From Gammaproteobacteria bacterium (GTDB lineage: Bacteria > Pseudomonadota > Gammaproteobacteria > Pseudomonadales > Azotimanducaceae): a stretch of DNA of 49,171 nt. The position numbers and the translations under genes were made by a program. The stretch spans positions 1-49,171 of the forward strand of contig REEU01000114.1 of assembly GCA_007694905.1 (NCBI GenBank), read 5' to 3'. Below the pieces are notes generated by a model. The model worked only from the letters and a program-made list of their open reading frames with translations. It ran no database searches and was not told the origin of the DNA. This document shows, piece by piece, positions 8,232 through 16,291 of the stretch. Each line of letters begins with the position of its first letter. Positions within the stretch are counted from its first letter, which is position 1.

Positions 8232-9197
8232 GTGAAAACAAGCGGGCTGGACGGTCTTCGCTGGCTGACGGCGGCCGGGACGCTGACGTGGCTGCTGCTG
8301 TGGGCCATTGCTCCAGCACAGGCCTACCCGGATGCCATGCCCGAGGGCGAGTACTTTGATCGTGGCACTGAGGGCTGCCTCATGTGCCACGGACCGGACA
8401 GCCAGTGGCCGGGGCACGGCATTCTGGACACGGTGCATGGCGTGCGTGGCGACGCCCGCACGCCGTTCGCAGAAGGCCAGCGGGCCTGCGAAGCCTGCCA
8501 TGGGCCCAGCGCGGATCACGTCGTCGGTCGCCGCGACGACGGCAGCCGCCCGGCCACCGCCATCGCGTTTAGCGCCGACGAACCCGCAGCGCTGAAAGAC
8601 GCGCCCTGTCTCGCCTGCCATCAGGCGGACACTGGTCACCACTGGCAGGGCAGTGCCCACCAGTTCGAGGATGTGGCCTGTACCGATTGTCATCAGGTCC
8701 ACCCACGCCAGGACCCAGTCATGGCGCGGCTCACCCAGGCCGAGGTGTGCAGCGACTGTCACCGCCGGACCCGTTCCGAGTTCCTGCGCCCCTCCACCCA
8801 TCCGGTGCGTTCGGGCAGCATGGTCTGCACCGATTGCCATGCGCCCCACGGCAGCATTTCTCCCGGAGAACTGCTGCGCGGGACCCTCAACGAAAGCTGT
8901 TACGAGTGTCATGCGGAGTACCGGGGGCCGTTCCTGTGGGAGCACGCGCCGGTGGCGGAGGATTGCGCGAGCTGTCATGAGCCGCATGGCTCGAGCCACC
9001 GCAATCTGCTCAGCCGACGCAGCCCTTGGATGTGTCAGGAGTGCCATCAGGCCCAGTTCCATCCCTCTGCGGTGGAGAGCGGGCTCGGCGTGCCCCCGCG
9101 CGGTGCCTCCCGTCAGGTGCTCGGCCGTGACTGCCTGAATTGCCACACCCAGGTGCATGGCTCCAATCATCCCTCCGGCGCGGGTTTGATCCGATGA
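8232..9197 (+). CDS. mtrA: Decaheme c-type cytochrome, MtrA/DmsE family
   Basis: Periplasmic electron conduit of the MtrA/PioA/DmsE family. Exactly ten CXXCH motifs are present: CLMCH, CEACH, CLACH, CTDCH, CSDCH, CTDCH, CYECH, CASCH, CQECH and CLNCH, ending with HGSNHPSG as in DmsE-type proteins. I choose GTG 8232 because AGGAGGGG at 8221-8228 sits just upstream and the protein then opens with an ordinary signal peptide (MKTSGLDGL...LLLWAIAPAQA). ATG 8160 would add 24 charged residues before it. The mature part is about 290 aa. The stop overlaps the MtrB start (ATGA at 9194-9197). In the known families the cytochrome threads into the MtrB barrel to pass electrons through the outer membrane. 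Confidence 0.93.
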   Translation: MKTSGLDGLRWLTAAGTLTWLLLWAIAPAQAYPDAMPEGEYFDRGTEGCLMCHGPDSQWPGHGILDTVHGVRGDARTPFAEGQRACEACHGPSADHVVGRRDDGSRPATAIAFSADEPAALKDAPCLACHQADTGHHWQGSAHQFEDVACTDCHQVHPRQDPVMARLTQAEVCSDCHRRTRSEFLRPSTHPVRSGSMVCTDCHAPHGSISPGELLRGTLNESCYECHAEYRGPFLWEHAPVAEDCASCHEPHGSSHRNLLSRRSPWMCQECHQAQFHPSAVESGLGVPPRGASRQVLGRDCLNCHTQVHGSNHPSGAGLIR

Positions 9198-11383
9198 AGC
9201 GGTGCTGGCTTGGAGGTGGATTGCTGCTCGCGGGGCTGGCTCACGCGGACAGCGTCGTCGAACGTGAACTCGAGCTTGGCTTCGGCTACGTCGATGAGAG
9301 TTCCTTCCGCTACGGGAAGTACACCGGGCTCGTGGACGATGGGCTCGAAGTGATCGCCAACTTCCGCTTCAGTTCCCGCCCGGTCTGGGACAGCGGCGAG
9401 ACGGGTCACTGGCGGGTCGAAGGTGAGCGGCTCGGATTCGATTCCCGGCGCATCGAGGCCGAGATCGGAACCCAGGGCCGCCAGCGGCTGCGGGTCGATT
9501 TCCAGGAGACACCGCGCAATCTGTTCAATGACGGCCGGACGCCGTTTCTGGGCGTCGGCAGTGACCGCCTGCTGCTGCCGGCGGGCTGGGAGGCCGCCGA
9601 CGCATCGACCGCCAGCATGACCGCCCTGAACGACAACCTGCTGGATTTCAGTCAGCGTACCCGACGCCGGGAGGGCAGTCTCGACTACCGTCTGCACGTC
9701 GGTGGCCACTGGCGGCTGGACACCAATCTGCGCCGCCAGATCAAGGACGGTCGCCAGGAACTTGCCGGCACGATTGGTACCAACGGCGGCAATTCCCGGG
9801 CTGCGCTGCTGCCGGCGCCGGTGAACTTCGAGACGGACACCTTCGATTTCAGCCTCACCCGGGAAGGCAGAGACCATCTGTTCGGCATCGCCTGGCACGG
9901 CTCCTTCTTCCGCAACGACGATCAGGATCTGACCTGGCAGAACCCATTCGGGCCCCAGCCACAGTGGCAGATGGGCGCGGCGTTCCCTGACGGTTTCGGC
10001 CAGCTCGCGCTGCTGCCCGACAACGACTTCCAGCAGCTGCGGCTGTTCGGCCAGCTCGCGCTGACGGCGACCACTCGCGCCAGCCTGGACCTGGCCCGAG
10101 GTCGGATGCGACAGGATGAACAGTTTCTGCCCTACAGCGTGGATCCGGGGCTCGCGCCGGTCCCGTTGCCGCGGCAAGACCTGAACGCCAAGGTGGACAC
10201 CACGCTTGCGCATCTGCGGGTCAGCAGCCGGCCGCTGCCGCGGCTGAACGTGGTCGGGCGCATCCGTCACGAGGAGAGGGACAACAAGACGCCGCAGGAG
10301 GTTTATCGCTTCGTCTCCGGCGATGCGGGGCTGCAGGCGGCACCCGAGGCGGGCCGCATCAATCGCCCCTACAGCCTGACCCGTCGTGAGCTCTCCATCG
10401 ATGCCGCCTACCGGCTGCCGCAGCGGACCCGCCTCACCGCGGGCTACGAAAACCGGCTGCGGCAGCGTGACTTCTCCGAGGTCAATTCGGCACGCGAGCA
10501 CGTCTTCCGTGCTGGCCTCAGCACCCATCGCTTCGAGAGCGTGAGCCTCGGGCTCGATGCCAGCCACGAGCGCCGCGACACCAACCGCTATGTCGGCAAC
10601 CGGCCGCTGCTGGCGACGCGCGTACCGGGCAGCGTCGATCCCGAAGCATTCGAGAATCATCCCAACCTGCGTCGCTACTACCTGGCTGATCGTGACCGCG
10701 ATCGGGTCCAGGTGCGGGCCGACCTGCATCCCGACGACCACTGGCACCTCGGCGCCGCGTTCGCCTGGAGCCGGGATGACTACAGGGAAGATGCCTTCGG
10801 TCTGAACGAAAGCGAACTGCGCTCGTGGATGCTGGACGGGGGTTATGTCCTCAGTGAGGACGTTCGGCTCAGCGCGTTCTATCACCACGACCGCTACAGC
10901 AGCGAGCAGAGCGCACGTTCGTTCACGGCGGCCCCGCCCACGGTGAACGACCCGAACCGGAACTGGTTCGTGGACACCCGGGACACCCATGAGACCTGGG
11001 GCTTGAGCCTTGATCTCGAAGGCGTGGAGGCCCGCCTGGACTGGCTGCGCGCCCTGCGGGCCGACGGCGAACTGGAACTGCGCTTCGCTTACACCGACTC
11101 GCGCTCCCGGGGCCGCGTCGACGTGACGGCAGGGCCGGCCCTGGCCGCCGAGGATCTGCCGCCATTGACGACCCGCTTCCAGATTCTGAGCGCAGAGGCC
11201 CGCTATCGACTGTCGACGGCCTCGGAGGTTCGCTTCGCTTACGAGCATGAGCGCTATCGCAGCCGCGACTTCGCCCTGGACGGGGTTGCGCCGGACACCG
11301 TGTCCCAGGTGCTGCTGTTTGGCGAGGCGAGTCCACGCTATCGGGCCAACTGGTTCACCCTGAGCTACCTGCACCGATTCTGA
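9194..11383 (+). CDS. mtrB: MtrB/PioB-family decaheme-associated outer-membrane beta-barrel
   Basis: Outer-membrane porin that sheathes an MtrA-type cytochrome. The 729-aa product has a short signal peptide (GGGLLLAGLAHA), then a long run of alternating amphipathic strands with charged turns, such as LELGFGYVDESSFRYGKYTGL, SLDYRLHVGGHWRLDTNLRR and ELRFAYTDSRSRGR. It ends in the aromatic C-terminal residue (LSYLHRF) typical of barrel proteins. The size matches the usual ~650-750 aa. ATG 9194 overlaps the cytochrome stop, supporting 1:1 coupled synthesis. The next gene begins 1 nt after its stop. I see only one Cys near the N-terminus and no CXXC pair, unlike Shewanella MtrB. Assignment rests on barrel pattern, length and strict adjacency to the decaheme protein. 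Confidence 0.88.
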   Translation: MKRCWLGGGLLLAGLAHADSVVERELELGFGYVDESSFRYGKYTGLVDDGLEVIANFRFSSRPVWDSGETGHWRVEGERLGFDSRRIEAEIGTQGRQRLRVDFQETPRNLFNDGRTPFLGVGSDRLLLPAGWEAADASTASMTALNDNLLDFSQRTRRREGSLDYRLHVGGHWRLDTNLRRQIKDGRQELAGTIGTNGGNSRAALLPAPVNFETDTFDFSLTREGRDHLFGIAWHGSFFRNDDQDLTWQNPFGPQPQWQMGAAFPDGFGQLALLPDNDFQQLRLFGQLALTATTRASLDLARGRMRQDEQFLPYSVDPGLAPVPLPRQDLNAKVDTTLAHLRVSSRPLPRLNVVGRIRHEERDNKTPQEVYRFVSGDAGLQAAPEAGRINRPYSLTRRELSIDAAYRLPQRTRLTAGYENRLRQRDFSEVNSAREHVFRAGLSTHRFESVSLGLDASHERRDTNRYVGNRPLLATRVPGSVDPEAFENHPNLRRYYLADRDRDRVQVRADLHPDDHWHLGAAFAWSRDDYREDAFGLNESELRSWMLDGGYVLSEDVRLSAFYHHDRYSSEQSARSFTAAPPTVNDPNRNWFVDTRDTHETWGLSLDLEGVEARLDWLRALRADGELELRFAYTDSRSRGRVDVTAGPALAAEDLPPLTTRFQILSAEARYRLSTASEVRFAYEHERYRSRDFALDGVAPDTVSQVLLFGEASPRYRANWFTLSYLHRF

Positions 11384-11384
11384 T

Positions 11385-12695
11385 ATGACACCGTTGCAAG
11401 CCCGAAGCCTGATCTGGGTGCTGGCGCTGCTGCCGGCCATCGTGGCCGTGGTGATGCTGCGCGAAAGCGATCTGGCGTCCCCGGAGGCGGTGCTGAACTA
11501 TCTCGGCCGCCTGACCGGGATCGCCGGACTCGCGCTGATGCTGGCGGCTGCGATCCTGAGCTGTCGCGTTCCGGGTTTCGATCGGCCCTTCGGTGGCTTG
11601 ACCAAGCTCTGGTGGACCCACCACCAGCTGGCCACCGCCGCCTTTCTGCTACTGCTCGCGCACCCCATTCTGCTGACCCTCGCCGCTGCGAGCGTGAGCC
11701 TCGATGCTGCGGTGGCGACTCTGCTGCCCTCCGGCCTCGACTGGGCGCTGTGGACCGGCTGGGGCGCGCTGCTGCTGCTGATGCTCTTCCTCGGTCCCGG
11801 CTACCGCTTCTTCGGCGAGCCCGACTATCAGCGCTGGAAGCGCCTGCACCGGCTCGCGGCGCCCGCGGTAGTCCTGGCGCTGATCCACACGCTGTATCTG
11901 GCGCGGACCCTGCCCTGGCTCTGGGAGGCGGTGCTTTGGCTGGGTCTGGCCGCATTGGCCGTGGTGTCGATTCTGTATCGTTTTTCCTGGTCGCGGCGAT
12001 TCGGTCGCCGACCCTATCGTGTCGCCAGGGTGGTGCGGCCGGCGAACAACGTGGTGGAGCTGGAACTCGAAGCCGAGGGCCCGGCCCTGACCTACGAAGC
12101 GGGCCAGTTCGTCTATCTCACCCCGCGGGACCCGAGCTTGGTGGCAGGTCGCGGTGAGGAGCATCCGTACACGCTGTCGTCCGCTCCCGGCGAGACGGGC
12201 CTGCGTATCGCCATCAAGGCGCTCGGTGATGCCAGTCGTGCCATCCAGGACATCGCCGAGGGCAGTCGGGTGCAGGTGGAAGGTCCGTATGGCGGTTTCT
12301 TCCCGCAGCGCTCCAGCCCTGACGCACCGGAGCTCTGGATTGCCGGTGGCATAGGCATCACTCCGTTTCTTGCACGGGCGCGGCACCTTGCCGAGGTGGG
12401 CGAGCCCGTCGACATCGTCCTGATCTTCTGCGTCCAGGACGAGGCGCGCGCGTTATGGCTGGACGAGTTCCGGGAGCTCGCGACGACGCTGCCGGGTTTC
12501 TCCCTGCACATGCACTACTTCTATGAGAACGGGCCGCTGGACAGCACGTTCGTGGGCGAGCGCTGTCCAAATGTCGAGACGCGCACCGCCTACATCTGTG
12601 GACCCGGGCCACTGCTGGGTCTCGCGCAGAAGGTGGCGCATGAATTGAACATCCCCCGCAGCAGGATCGTCACAGAGGAATTCGACCTGCTCTGA
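11385..12695 (+). CDS. Ferric-reductase-like transmembrane flavocytochrome b (FAD/NAD(P)H)
   Basis: Membrane flavocytochrome of the ferric reductase/NADPH oxidase superfamily, moving electrons from cytosolic NAD(P)H via FAD and two b hemes to the periplasmic face. Residues ~1-200 hold about six TM segments with heme-ligand candidates His79 or His80 paired with His93, and His155 paired with His168, spaced 13-14 as in the family. The C-terminal half is a ferredoxin-reductase module: FAD-binding HPYTLSS (260-266), nucleotide-binding GGIGITP (321-327) and CGPGP (405-409). ATG 11385 lies 1 nt after the MtrB stop. In this operon it is the obvious quinol-independent electron supplier to the decaheme conduit, taking a place that CymA holds in Shewanella; that role is inference. 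Confidence 0.9.
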   Translation: MTPLQARSLIWVLALLPAIVAVVMLRESDLASPEAVLNYLGRLTGIAGLALMLAAAILSCRVPGFDRPFGGLTKLWWTHHQLATAAFLLLLAHPILLTLAAASVSLDAAVATLLPSGLDWALWTGWGALLLLMLFLGPGYRFFGEPDYQRWKRLHRLAAPAVVLALIHTLYLARTLPWLWEAVLWLGLAALAVVSILYRFSWSRRFGRRPYRVARVVRPANNVVELELEAEGPALTYEAGQFVYLTPRDPSLVAGRGEEHPYTLSSAPGETGLRIAIKALGDASRAIQDIAEGSRVQVEGPYGGFFPQRSSPDAPELWIAGGIGITPFLARARHLAEVGEPVDIVLIFCVQDEARALWLDEFRELATTLPGFSLHMHYFYENGPLDSTFVGERCPNVETRTAYICGPGPLLGLAQKVAHELNIPRSRIVTEEFDLL

Positions 12696-12717
12696 GCGAT
12701 CTTCGAGGAGACTGACC

Positions 12718-13077
12718 GTGATCCAGAAACTGACCTTCGCCGCTTTCGTCGCATTCTGGGCAAGCGTGGCCACTGTGCTGGCGCTGTCGGCGCTGGCACC
12801 GGACAGCGTCGCCAGCGACACGGACGCGTTGCCGGAAATCGATGCGGAAACCCTTGCCGGGCACGCCAGTCTGGACGACTGCTGGATGGCCATCGAAGGC
12901 AAGGTGTACGACTTCACCGACTACATCCCCAAGCACCCGACGCCGCCCTCCATCATGGCGCCCTGGTGCGGCCGCGAGGCCACCGAGGGGATGCGCACCA
13001 AGGGCTACGGCCGCGACCACAGCCCCGCAGCCTGGGCCATGATGGACGACTACCTCATCGGGACCTACGTGGACTGA
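12718..13077 (+). CDS. Exported cytochrome b5-like heme protein
   Basis: Small heme-binding protein (119 aa) with an N-terminal signal peptide or anchor (LTFAAFVAFWASVATVLALS) followed by a cytochrome b5 fold. The core shows DDCWMAIEGKVYDFTDYI, first ligand His73 in KHPTPP (HPGG in classical b5) and second ligand His101 in YGRDHSP. GTG 12718 is preceded by GAGGAG at about 8 nt. It lies 22 nt after the flavocytochrome, so it is the last gene of the mtrA-mtrB-flavocytochrome-b5 operon. Its likely job is a periplasmic electron shuttle between the flavocytochrome and MtrA. The N-terminal segment could remain as a membrane anchor, since no strong cleavage site is obvious. Confidence 0.87.
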   Translation: MIQKLTFAAFVAFWASVATVLALSALAPDSVASDTDALPEIDAETLAGHASLDDCWMAIEGKVYDFTDYIPKHPTPPSIMAPWCGREATEGMRTKGYGRDHSPAAWAMMDDYLIGTYVD

Positions 13078-13090
13078 CGCCTCTCCGCGC

Positions 13091-13112
13091 GCCGCCCCGT
13101 CAGGCAGGCGGC
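13091..13112. terminator. GC-rich hairpin between convergent genes
   Basis: GCCGCC (13091-13096) pairs with GGCGGC (13107-13112) around a 10-nt loop, between the cytochrome b5 stop and the convergent symporter, and it includes the symporter stop codon. There is no clear T-run in either direction, so termination is only possible. Confidence 0.35.
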
Positions 13113-14281
13113 GACGCGGTCATCGGCGACGTCGGCGCTTTCGGCACCCCGGCATCCACCAGCACTGCGATGGCGCCATCCCCCGTGACGTTGCAGGCGG
13201 TGCCGAAGCTGTCCTGGGCCATGTACAGCGCGATCATCAGCGCGATCGCCGACTCGCCGAACCCGAGCATGGAACCCAGCAGTCCCACCGCTGACATCAC
13301 GGCACCGCCCGGCACCCCGGGCGCCGCCAGCATGACGACCCCGAGGGTGAGAATGAACGGCAGCATGGTCGCGAGGGTCGGCAGTGCCAGGGCCTCGTGC
13401 AGGACCATCACGGCCACCGCGCAGCTGACGATGGTGATGGTGGAACCCGCGAGATGGGTGGTGGCGCACAGCGGCACCGTGAAGTCGGCCACCGCCTCAT
13501 CGACGCCGTTGGCGCGTACCGACTGCAGTGTGACCGGAATCGTGGCGGCACTGGACATGGTGCCGAGCGCGGTGAAGTACGCCGGCAGCATGGTCCGCAG
13601 CAGCGTGAGCGGCGAACGCTGCGCACGCAGGCCGGCGAGCGTGAACATGACGCCGAGCCACAGCCAGTGCAGTCCGATGGACAGCACCAGGATCACGCCG
13701 AAGGCCTGCAACGTCCGGAACACCGTGCCCGCGGCGGCCAGCTCCGCGAACACGCCGGCGATGTAGATGGGCAGCAGCGGGATGATGACCTTCACGAGCA
13801 GCAGCCGGATCACGTCGCGGCCCTGGTCGGAGAGCTGGCGCAGCTGCGTCGCGCCGGTGGCGGCAATGCCGAGCCCGAACACGAAGGCCAGCGCGAGCGC
13901 GGTCATGATGTCCAGCGCCGGCGGAATGCGGAATTCGAAGAACGCCGCGAGTGCGCTGCCGTCGACGGGCGCGGCAAGGCCGTCGCCCATGGTCAGGCGC
14001 GGCACCAGCAGCGCCGCCGCAAGGAAGGCGACGGTGCCGGCGATGATCGTCGACAGATAGGCGATGCCCAGGGTGTGTCCGAGCATCCGCCCCGACCTGG
14101 TCGGCAGGTGGGCGATACCGCTGGTGATGAAGAACAGGATGAGCAGCGGGATGGTGAAGAACAGGAGCTGACCGAACAGGACCTTGAAGGTCAGCAAGGT
14201 CTGGATGATCCAATCCGGCGCAAACAGCCCCAGGGCGATGCCGAGCACGATGCCCGCAATCAGTTTGGCAATCAGCTTCAT
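13100..14281 (-). CDS. Dicarboxylate/amino acid:cation symporter (DAACS family)
   Basis: Sodium- or proton-coupled carrier of the GltP/DctA/SstT family, moving dicarboxylates or acidic amino acids across the inner membrane. The 393-aa product is hydrophobic throughout (about eight TM segments) and carries the re-entrant serine-rich loop MSSAATIPVTL (about residues 238-248) and the substrate/cation-site motif NVTGDGA near the C-terminus. The family usually runs 400-440 aa, so this is a slightly short member. The ATG at 14279-14281 has no strong RBS. It faces away from a 470-nt non-coding region and converges with the electron-transfer operon; no functional link to that operon is evident. The exact substrate cannot be called. 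Confidence 0.9.
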   Translation of the reverse strand: MKLIAKLIAGIVLGIALGLFAPDWIIQTLLTFKVLFGQLLFFTIPLLILFFITSGIAHLPTRSGRMLGHTLGIAYLSTIIAGTVAFLAAALLVPRLTMGDGLAAPVDGSALAAFFEFRIPPALDIMTALALAFVFGLGIAATGATQLRQLSDQGRDVIRLLLVKVIIPLLPIYIAGVFAELAAAGTVFRTLQAFGVILVLSIGLHWLWLGVMFTLAGLRAQRSPLTLLRTMLPAYFTALGTMSSAATIPVTLQSVRANGVDEAVADFTVPLCATTHLAGSTITIVSCAVAVMVLHEALALPTLATMLPFILTLGVVMLAAPGVPGGAVMSAVGLLGSMLGFGESAIALMIALYMAQDSFGTACNVTGDGAIAVLVDAGVPKAPTSPMTASPPA

Positions 14282-14749
14282 TCACCGTGCTCGCTTCGGC
14301 CCTGGTGTGGATGAGCGCTCGAACGATCACCAAGTGCTCGTGGCGGATGGTAGCGACTGCGCTCGCAAGAGGCGATCAGACTGCAGTGGGAGCCCGCCAC
14401 GAACCATCGTTCACGCTGTCGCGGAAGGAACAAGGGCGATGTACGCGAGGCATCAGTGGGAGCTGACGTTCGCGAAGCGGGCGTCGCGATCTGCGTCACG
14501 CCTGAACCCGGCGGCACTCCGCGATCGCGACGCCGGCCTGCGGCCTATGCGGCCCAGCGACGTTTGCTCCCACTGACACTAGCAAACGCCTCGCAATATC
14601 AACACGTCACGTTTTGTTACATGAGAGGAGCGGCGCGACGGGTAGGCGCCGGATCCCACACGTGGCCGCGGCGATTGACGCCCTGCTGCATTCGGATGAG
14701 GCTTGGTCTGGTCGCCAAGGTCGGCTTCACCCTCGACGAGGACGGTCCC
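14282..14749. other. Non-coding stretch between symporter and DUF2959 gene
   Basis: The stretch holds the palindromic repeat above and then an AT-richer segment (14576-14630, with GTTTTGTTACATGAGAGG). That segment may carry the DUF2959 promoter, but I cannot assign -35/-10 boxes with confidence. No other gene is seen. Confidence 0.5.
14384..14575. repeat. Composite palindromic repeat element (copy also at window end)
   Basis: The 10-mer CAGTGGGAGC occurs in direct orientation at 14384 and 14454 and inverted (GCTCCCACTG) at 14566-14575. Inside the second interval, GGCGTCGCGATC (14480-14491) is perfectly complementary to GATCGCGACGCC (14523-14534), giving a 12-bp stem with a 31-nt loop. The first ~67 nt (14384-14450) recur at 49075-49141 with 5 mismatches. 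No open frame inside looks coding. It looks like a small non-autonomous palindromic element or a REP-type structure. Confidence 0.7.
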
Positions 14750-15472
14750 ATGGGTTCAACGATGATCGCAATGCCCCGATCAGGTCATGCCGTCTCGGGG
14801 CCACTCGAGGGCGTGTGGAACGCGCCACGATTCATGGCGCTGCTGCTGGTCGCCTGCATCGCGCTTTCGTCGCTCAGTGGGTGTCAGGCAGCACGGTATC
14901 GCGCGCTGGAGGCCATGGGCGTCGAGAAGCGCGACATTCTGGTGAGCCGCGTTGAGCGGGCGCGGGATGCGCAGGATGACGCGCGCGATCAGTTCACCTC
15001 GGCGCTCGAGCGCTTTCGCGCCACCGTGGAGGTGGATGGCGGCGAGCTCGAGCAGACCTATGCCCGACTGAGTCGGGAGCATGATCAAAGCGTTCGTCGA
15101 GCCAGGGCCGTCAGCGATCGCATCAACGCGGTCGAATCCGTGGCCACGGATCTGTTCAAGGAGTGGGAGCAGGAGATCGACCTCTACAGTGATCCCGATC
15201 TGGCTGCTCGCAGTCGCGACATTCTGCGCGACACCCGCAGCAACTATGGCCGCATGCTGACGGCCATGCGCCGGGCGGAGGCCTCCATGGAACCGGTGCT
15301 GGCCGTGTTCCAGGACCAGGTGCTGTTCCTCAAGCACAACCTCAACGCCATCGCCATCGCGTCGCTGCGGCAGGAGCTTGCCGGCATCGAGCAGGCCACC
15401 GCCGCGCTGCTCGAAGACATGGCGGCCGCCATCCAGCAGGCCGACGCTTTTCTCACGACGCTGAGCTCATGA
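14750..15472 (+). CDS. DUF2959 family lipoprotein
   Basis: Conserved DUF2959 protein of unknown function. Family-like blocks are RYRALEAMGVEKRDILVSRV, RARDAQDDARDQFTSALERF and LKHNLNAIAIASLR. A lipobox (SSLSGCQAA) puts the mature protein on the periplasmic side of a membrane; the body is helical and probably coiled-coil. I use ATG 14750, which has GAGGA (14738-14742) 7 nt upstream; it gives 240 aa with a long n-region. ATG 14834 (MALLLVACIALSSLSGC) would give a textbook lipoprotein signal but lacks a visible RBS. It stands alone and converges on the crotonase gene. Confidence 0.82.
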   Translation: MGSTMIAMPRSGHAVSGPLEGVWNAPRFMALLLVACIALSSLSGCQAARYRALEAMGVEKRDILVSRVERARDAQDDARDQFTSALERFRATVEVDGGELEQTYARLSREHDQSVRRARAVSDRINAVESVATDLFKEWEQEIDLYSDPDLAARSRDILRDTRSNYGRMLTAMRRAEASMEPVLAVFQDQVLFLKHNLNAIAIASLRQELAGIEQATAALLEDMAAAIQQADAFLTTLSS

Positions 15473-15499
15473 GCGCCGGCCGAAGCTCAGCCCGCTGGC

Positions 15500-16291
15500 T
15501 CACGAACGTTTTCTGAAGTCCGGCTCGCGCTTCTCGCGGAAGGCCGCCAGCGCTTCCTTGTTGGCGGGCCCGCCGAGCAGCTCCGCGAATGTCACGTTCT
15601 CCCGGTCCCTCGCCGTGCGGATGGCATCCAGCCGTGCGTCGAGCAGCAGCTGTTTCGTGGCGGTCAGCGAAGGCACCGGCATATGGGCAATGGCCGTCGC
15701 CAGCGTCATGGCCTCGGCCAGCAGATCATCCGCTGCGCACAAGCGGCTGGCGAGGCCCCATTCGAACGCAGTCGGGCCGTCGATCCAGCGTGCCGTGTAG
15801 ATGAGTTCGGCGGTGCGTTGCCAGCCGATGAGCGTCGGCAGCAGGAATGTGCTGCCGGCTTCCGCCGTGACGCCGAGGGTGACGAAGGGCGCCCGCAGGC
15901 GCGCCTTGTCCGAGACCAGCACGACATCGCAATGCGGCAGCAACGTCAGGCCGATGCCCACGGCGATGCCGTTCACGGCTGCGATCAACGGTTTCGGAAA
16001 CGTCTCGACTGTAGCGATGAAGGGCCCGAAGCCGTGGGGCAGGCCATCGTCGTAGCGCACCGGCTGGGCCAGCTCGGCGAGATCGGTGCCAGCGCAGAAG
16101 CTGCGGCCGCGACCGGTGAGCACCACCGTCGCGATGCCGTCGTCCCCGGCGGCTTCGTCCAGGGCGTCGCGGATCGCGTCATAAACGGCGTCGTTGTAGG
16201 CGTTCAGCGCACCCTCGCGCTCCACGGTCAGCAGGCGGACGCCGTCGGTATCCTCGATGCCCAACACTCCGCGCGTGTCGATGCTGCTCAT
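15500..16291 (-). CDS. Enoyl-CoA hydratase/isomerase (crotonase) family protein
   Basis: Crotonase-fold enzyme, 263 aa, acting on an acyl-CoA. The oxyanion-hole segment GRSFCAGTDLAEL and the block PLIAAVNGIAVGIGLTLLPHCD are clear. Both classical hydratase glutamates are absent: Thr occupies the first position (GIGLTLL), Phe the second (APFVTLG). A Glu occurs instead in VTAEAGSTFLLP, as in delta3,delta2-enoyl-CoA isomerases. An isomerase-type activity is therefore more likely than hydration; this is inference from residues. ATG 16291 overlaps the upstream VOC stop (ATGA), so the pair is translationally coupled. The set probably also includes the HCCA-isomerase-like gene upstream. Confidence 0.85.
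   Translation of the reverse strand: MSSIDTRGVLGIEDTDGVRLLTVEREGALNAYNDAVYDAIRDALDEAAGDDGIATVVLTGRGRSFCAGTDLAELAQPVRYDDGLPHGFGPFIATVETFPKPLIAAVNGIAVGIGLTLLPHCDVVLVSDKARLRAPFVTLGVTAEAGSTFLLPTLIGWQRTAELIYTARWIDGPTAFEWGLASRLCAADDLLAEAMTLATAIAHMPVPSLTATKQLLLDARLDAIRTARDRENVTFAELLGGPANKEALAAFREKREPDFRKRS

Noticed and set aside
9167-11440. Very long minus-strand open frame (757 codons) opposite mtrB
   Set aside because: It is the mirror of a GC-rich coding sequence; it has no RBS, no domain and the residue mix of an antisense frame. The plus-strand barrel protein and its coupled start are far better supported.
13397-14333. Large frames opposite and overlapping the symporter
   Set aside because: They read as repetitive Arg/His/Gln-rich shadow and have no RBS; the symporter reading is membrane-like and full length.
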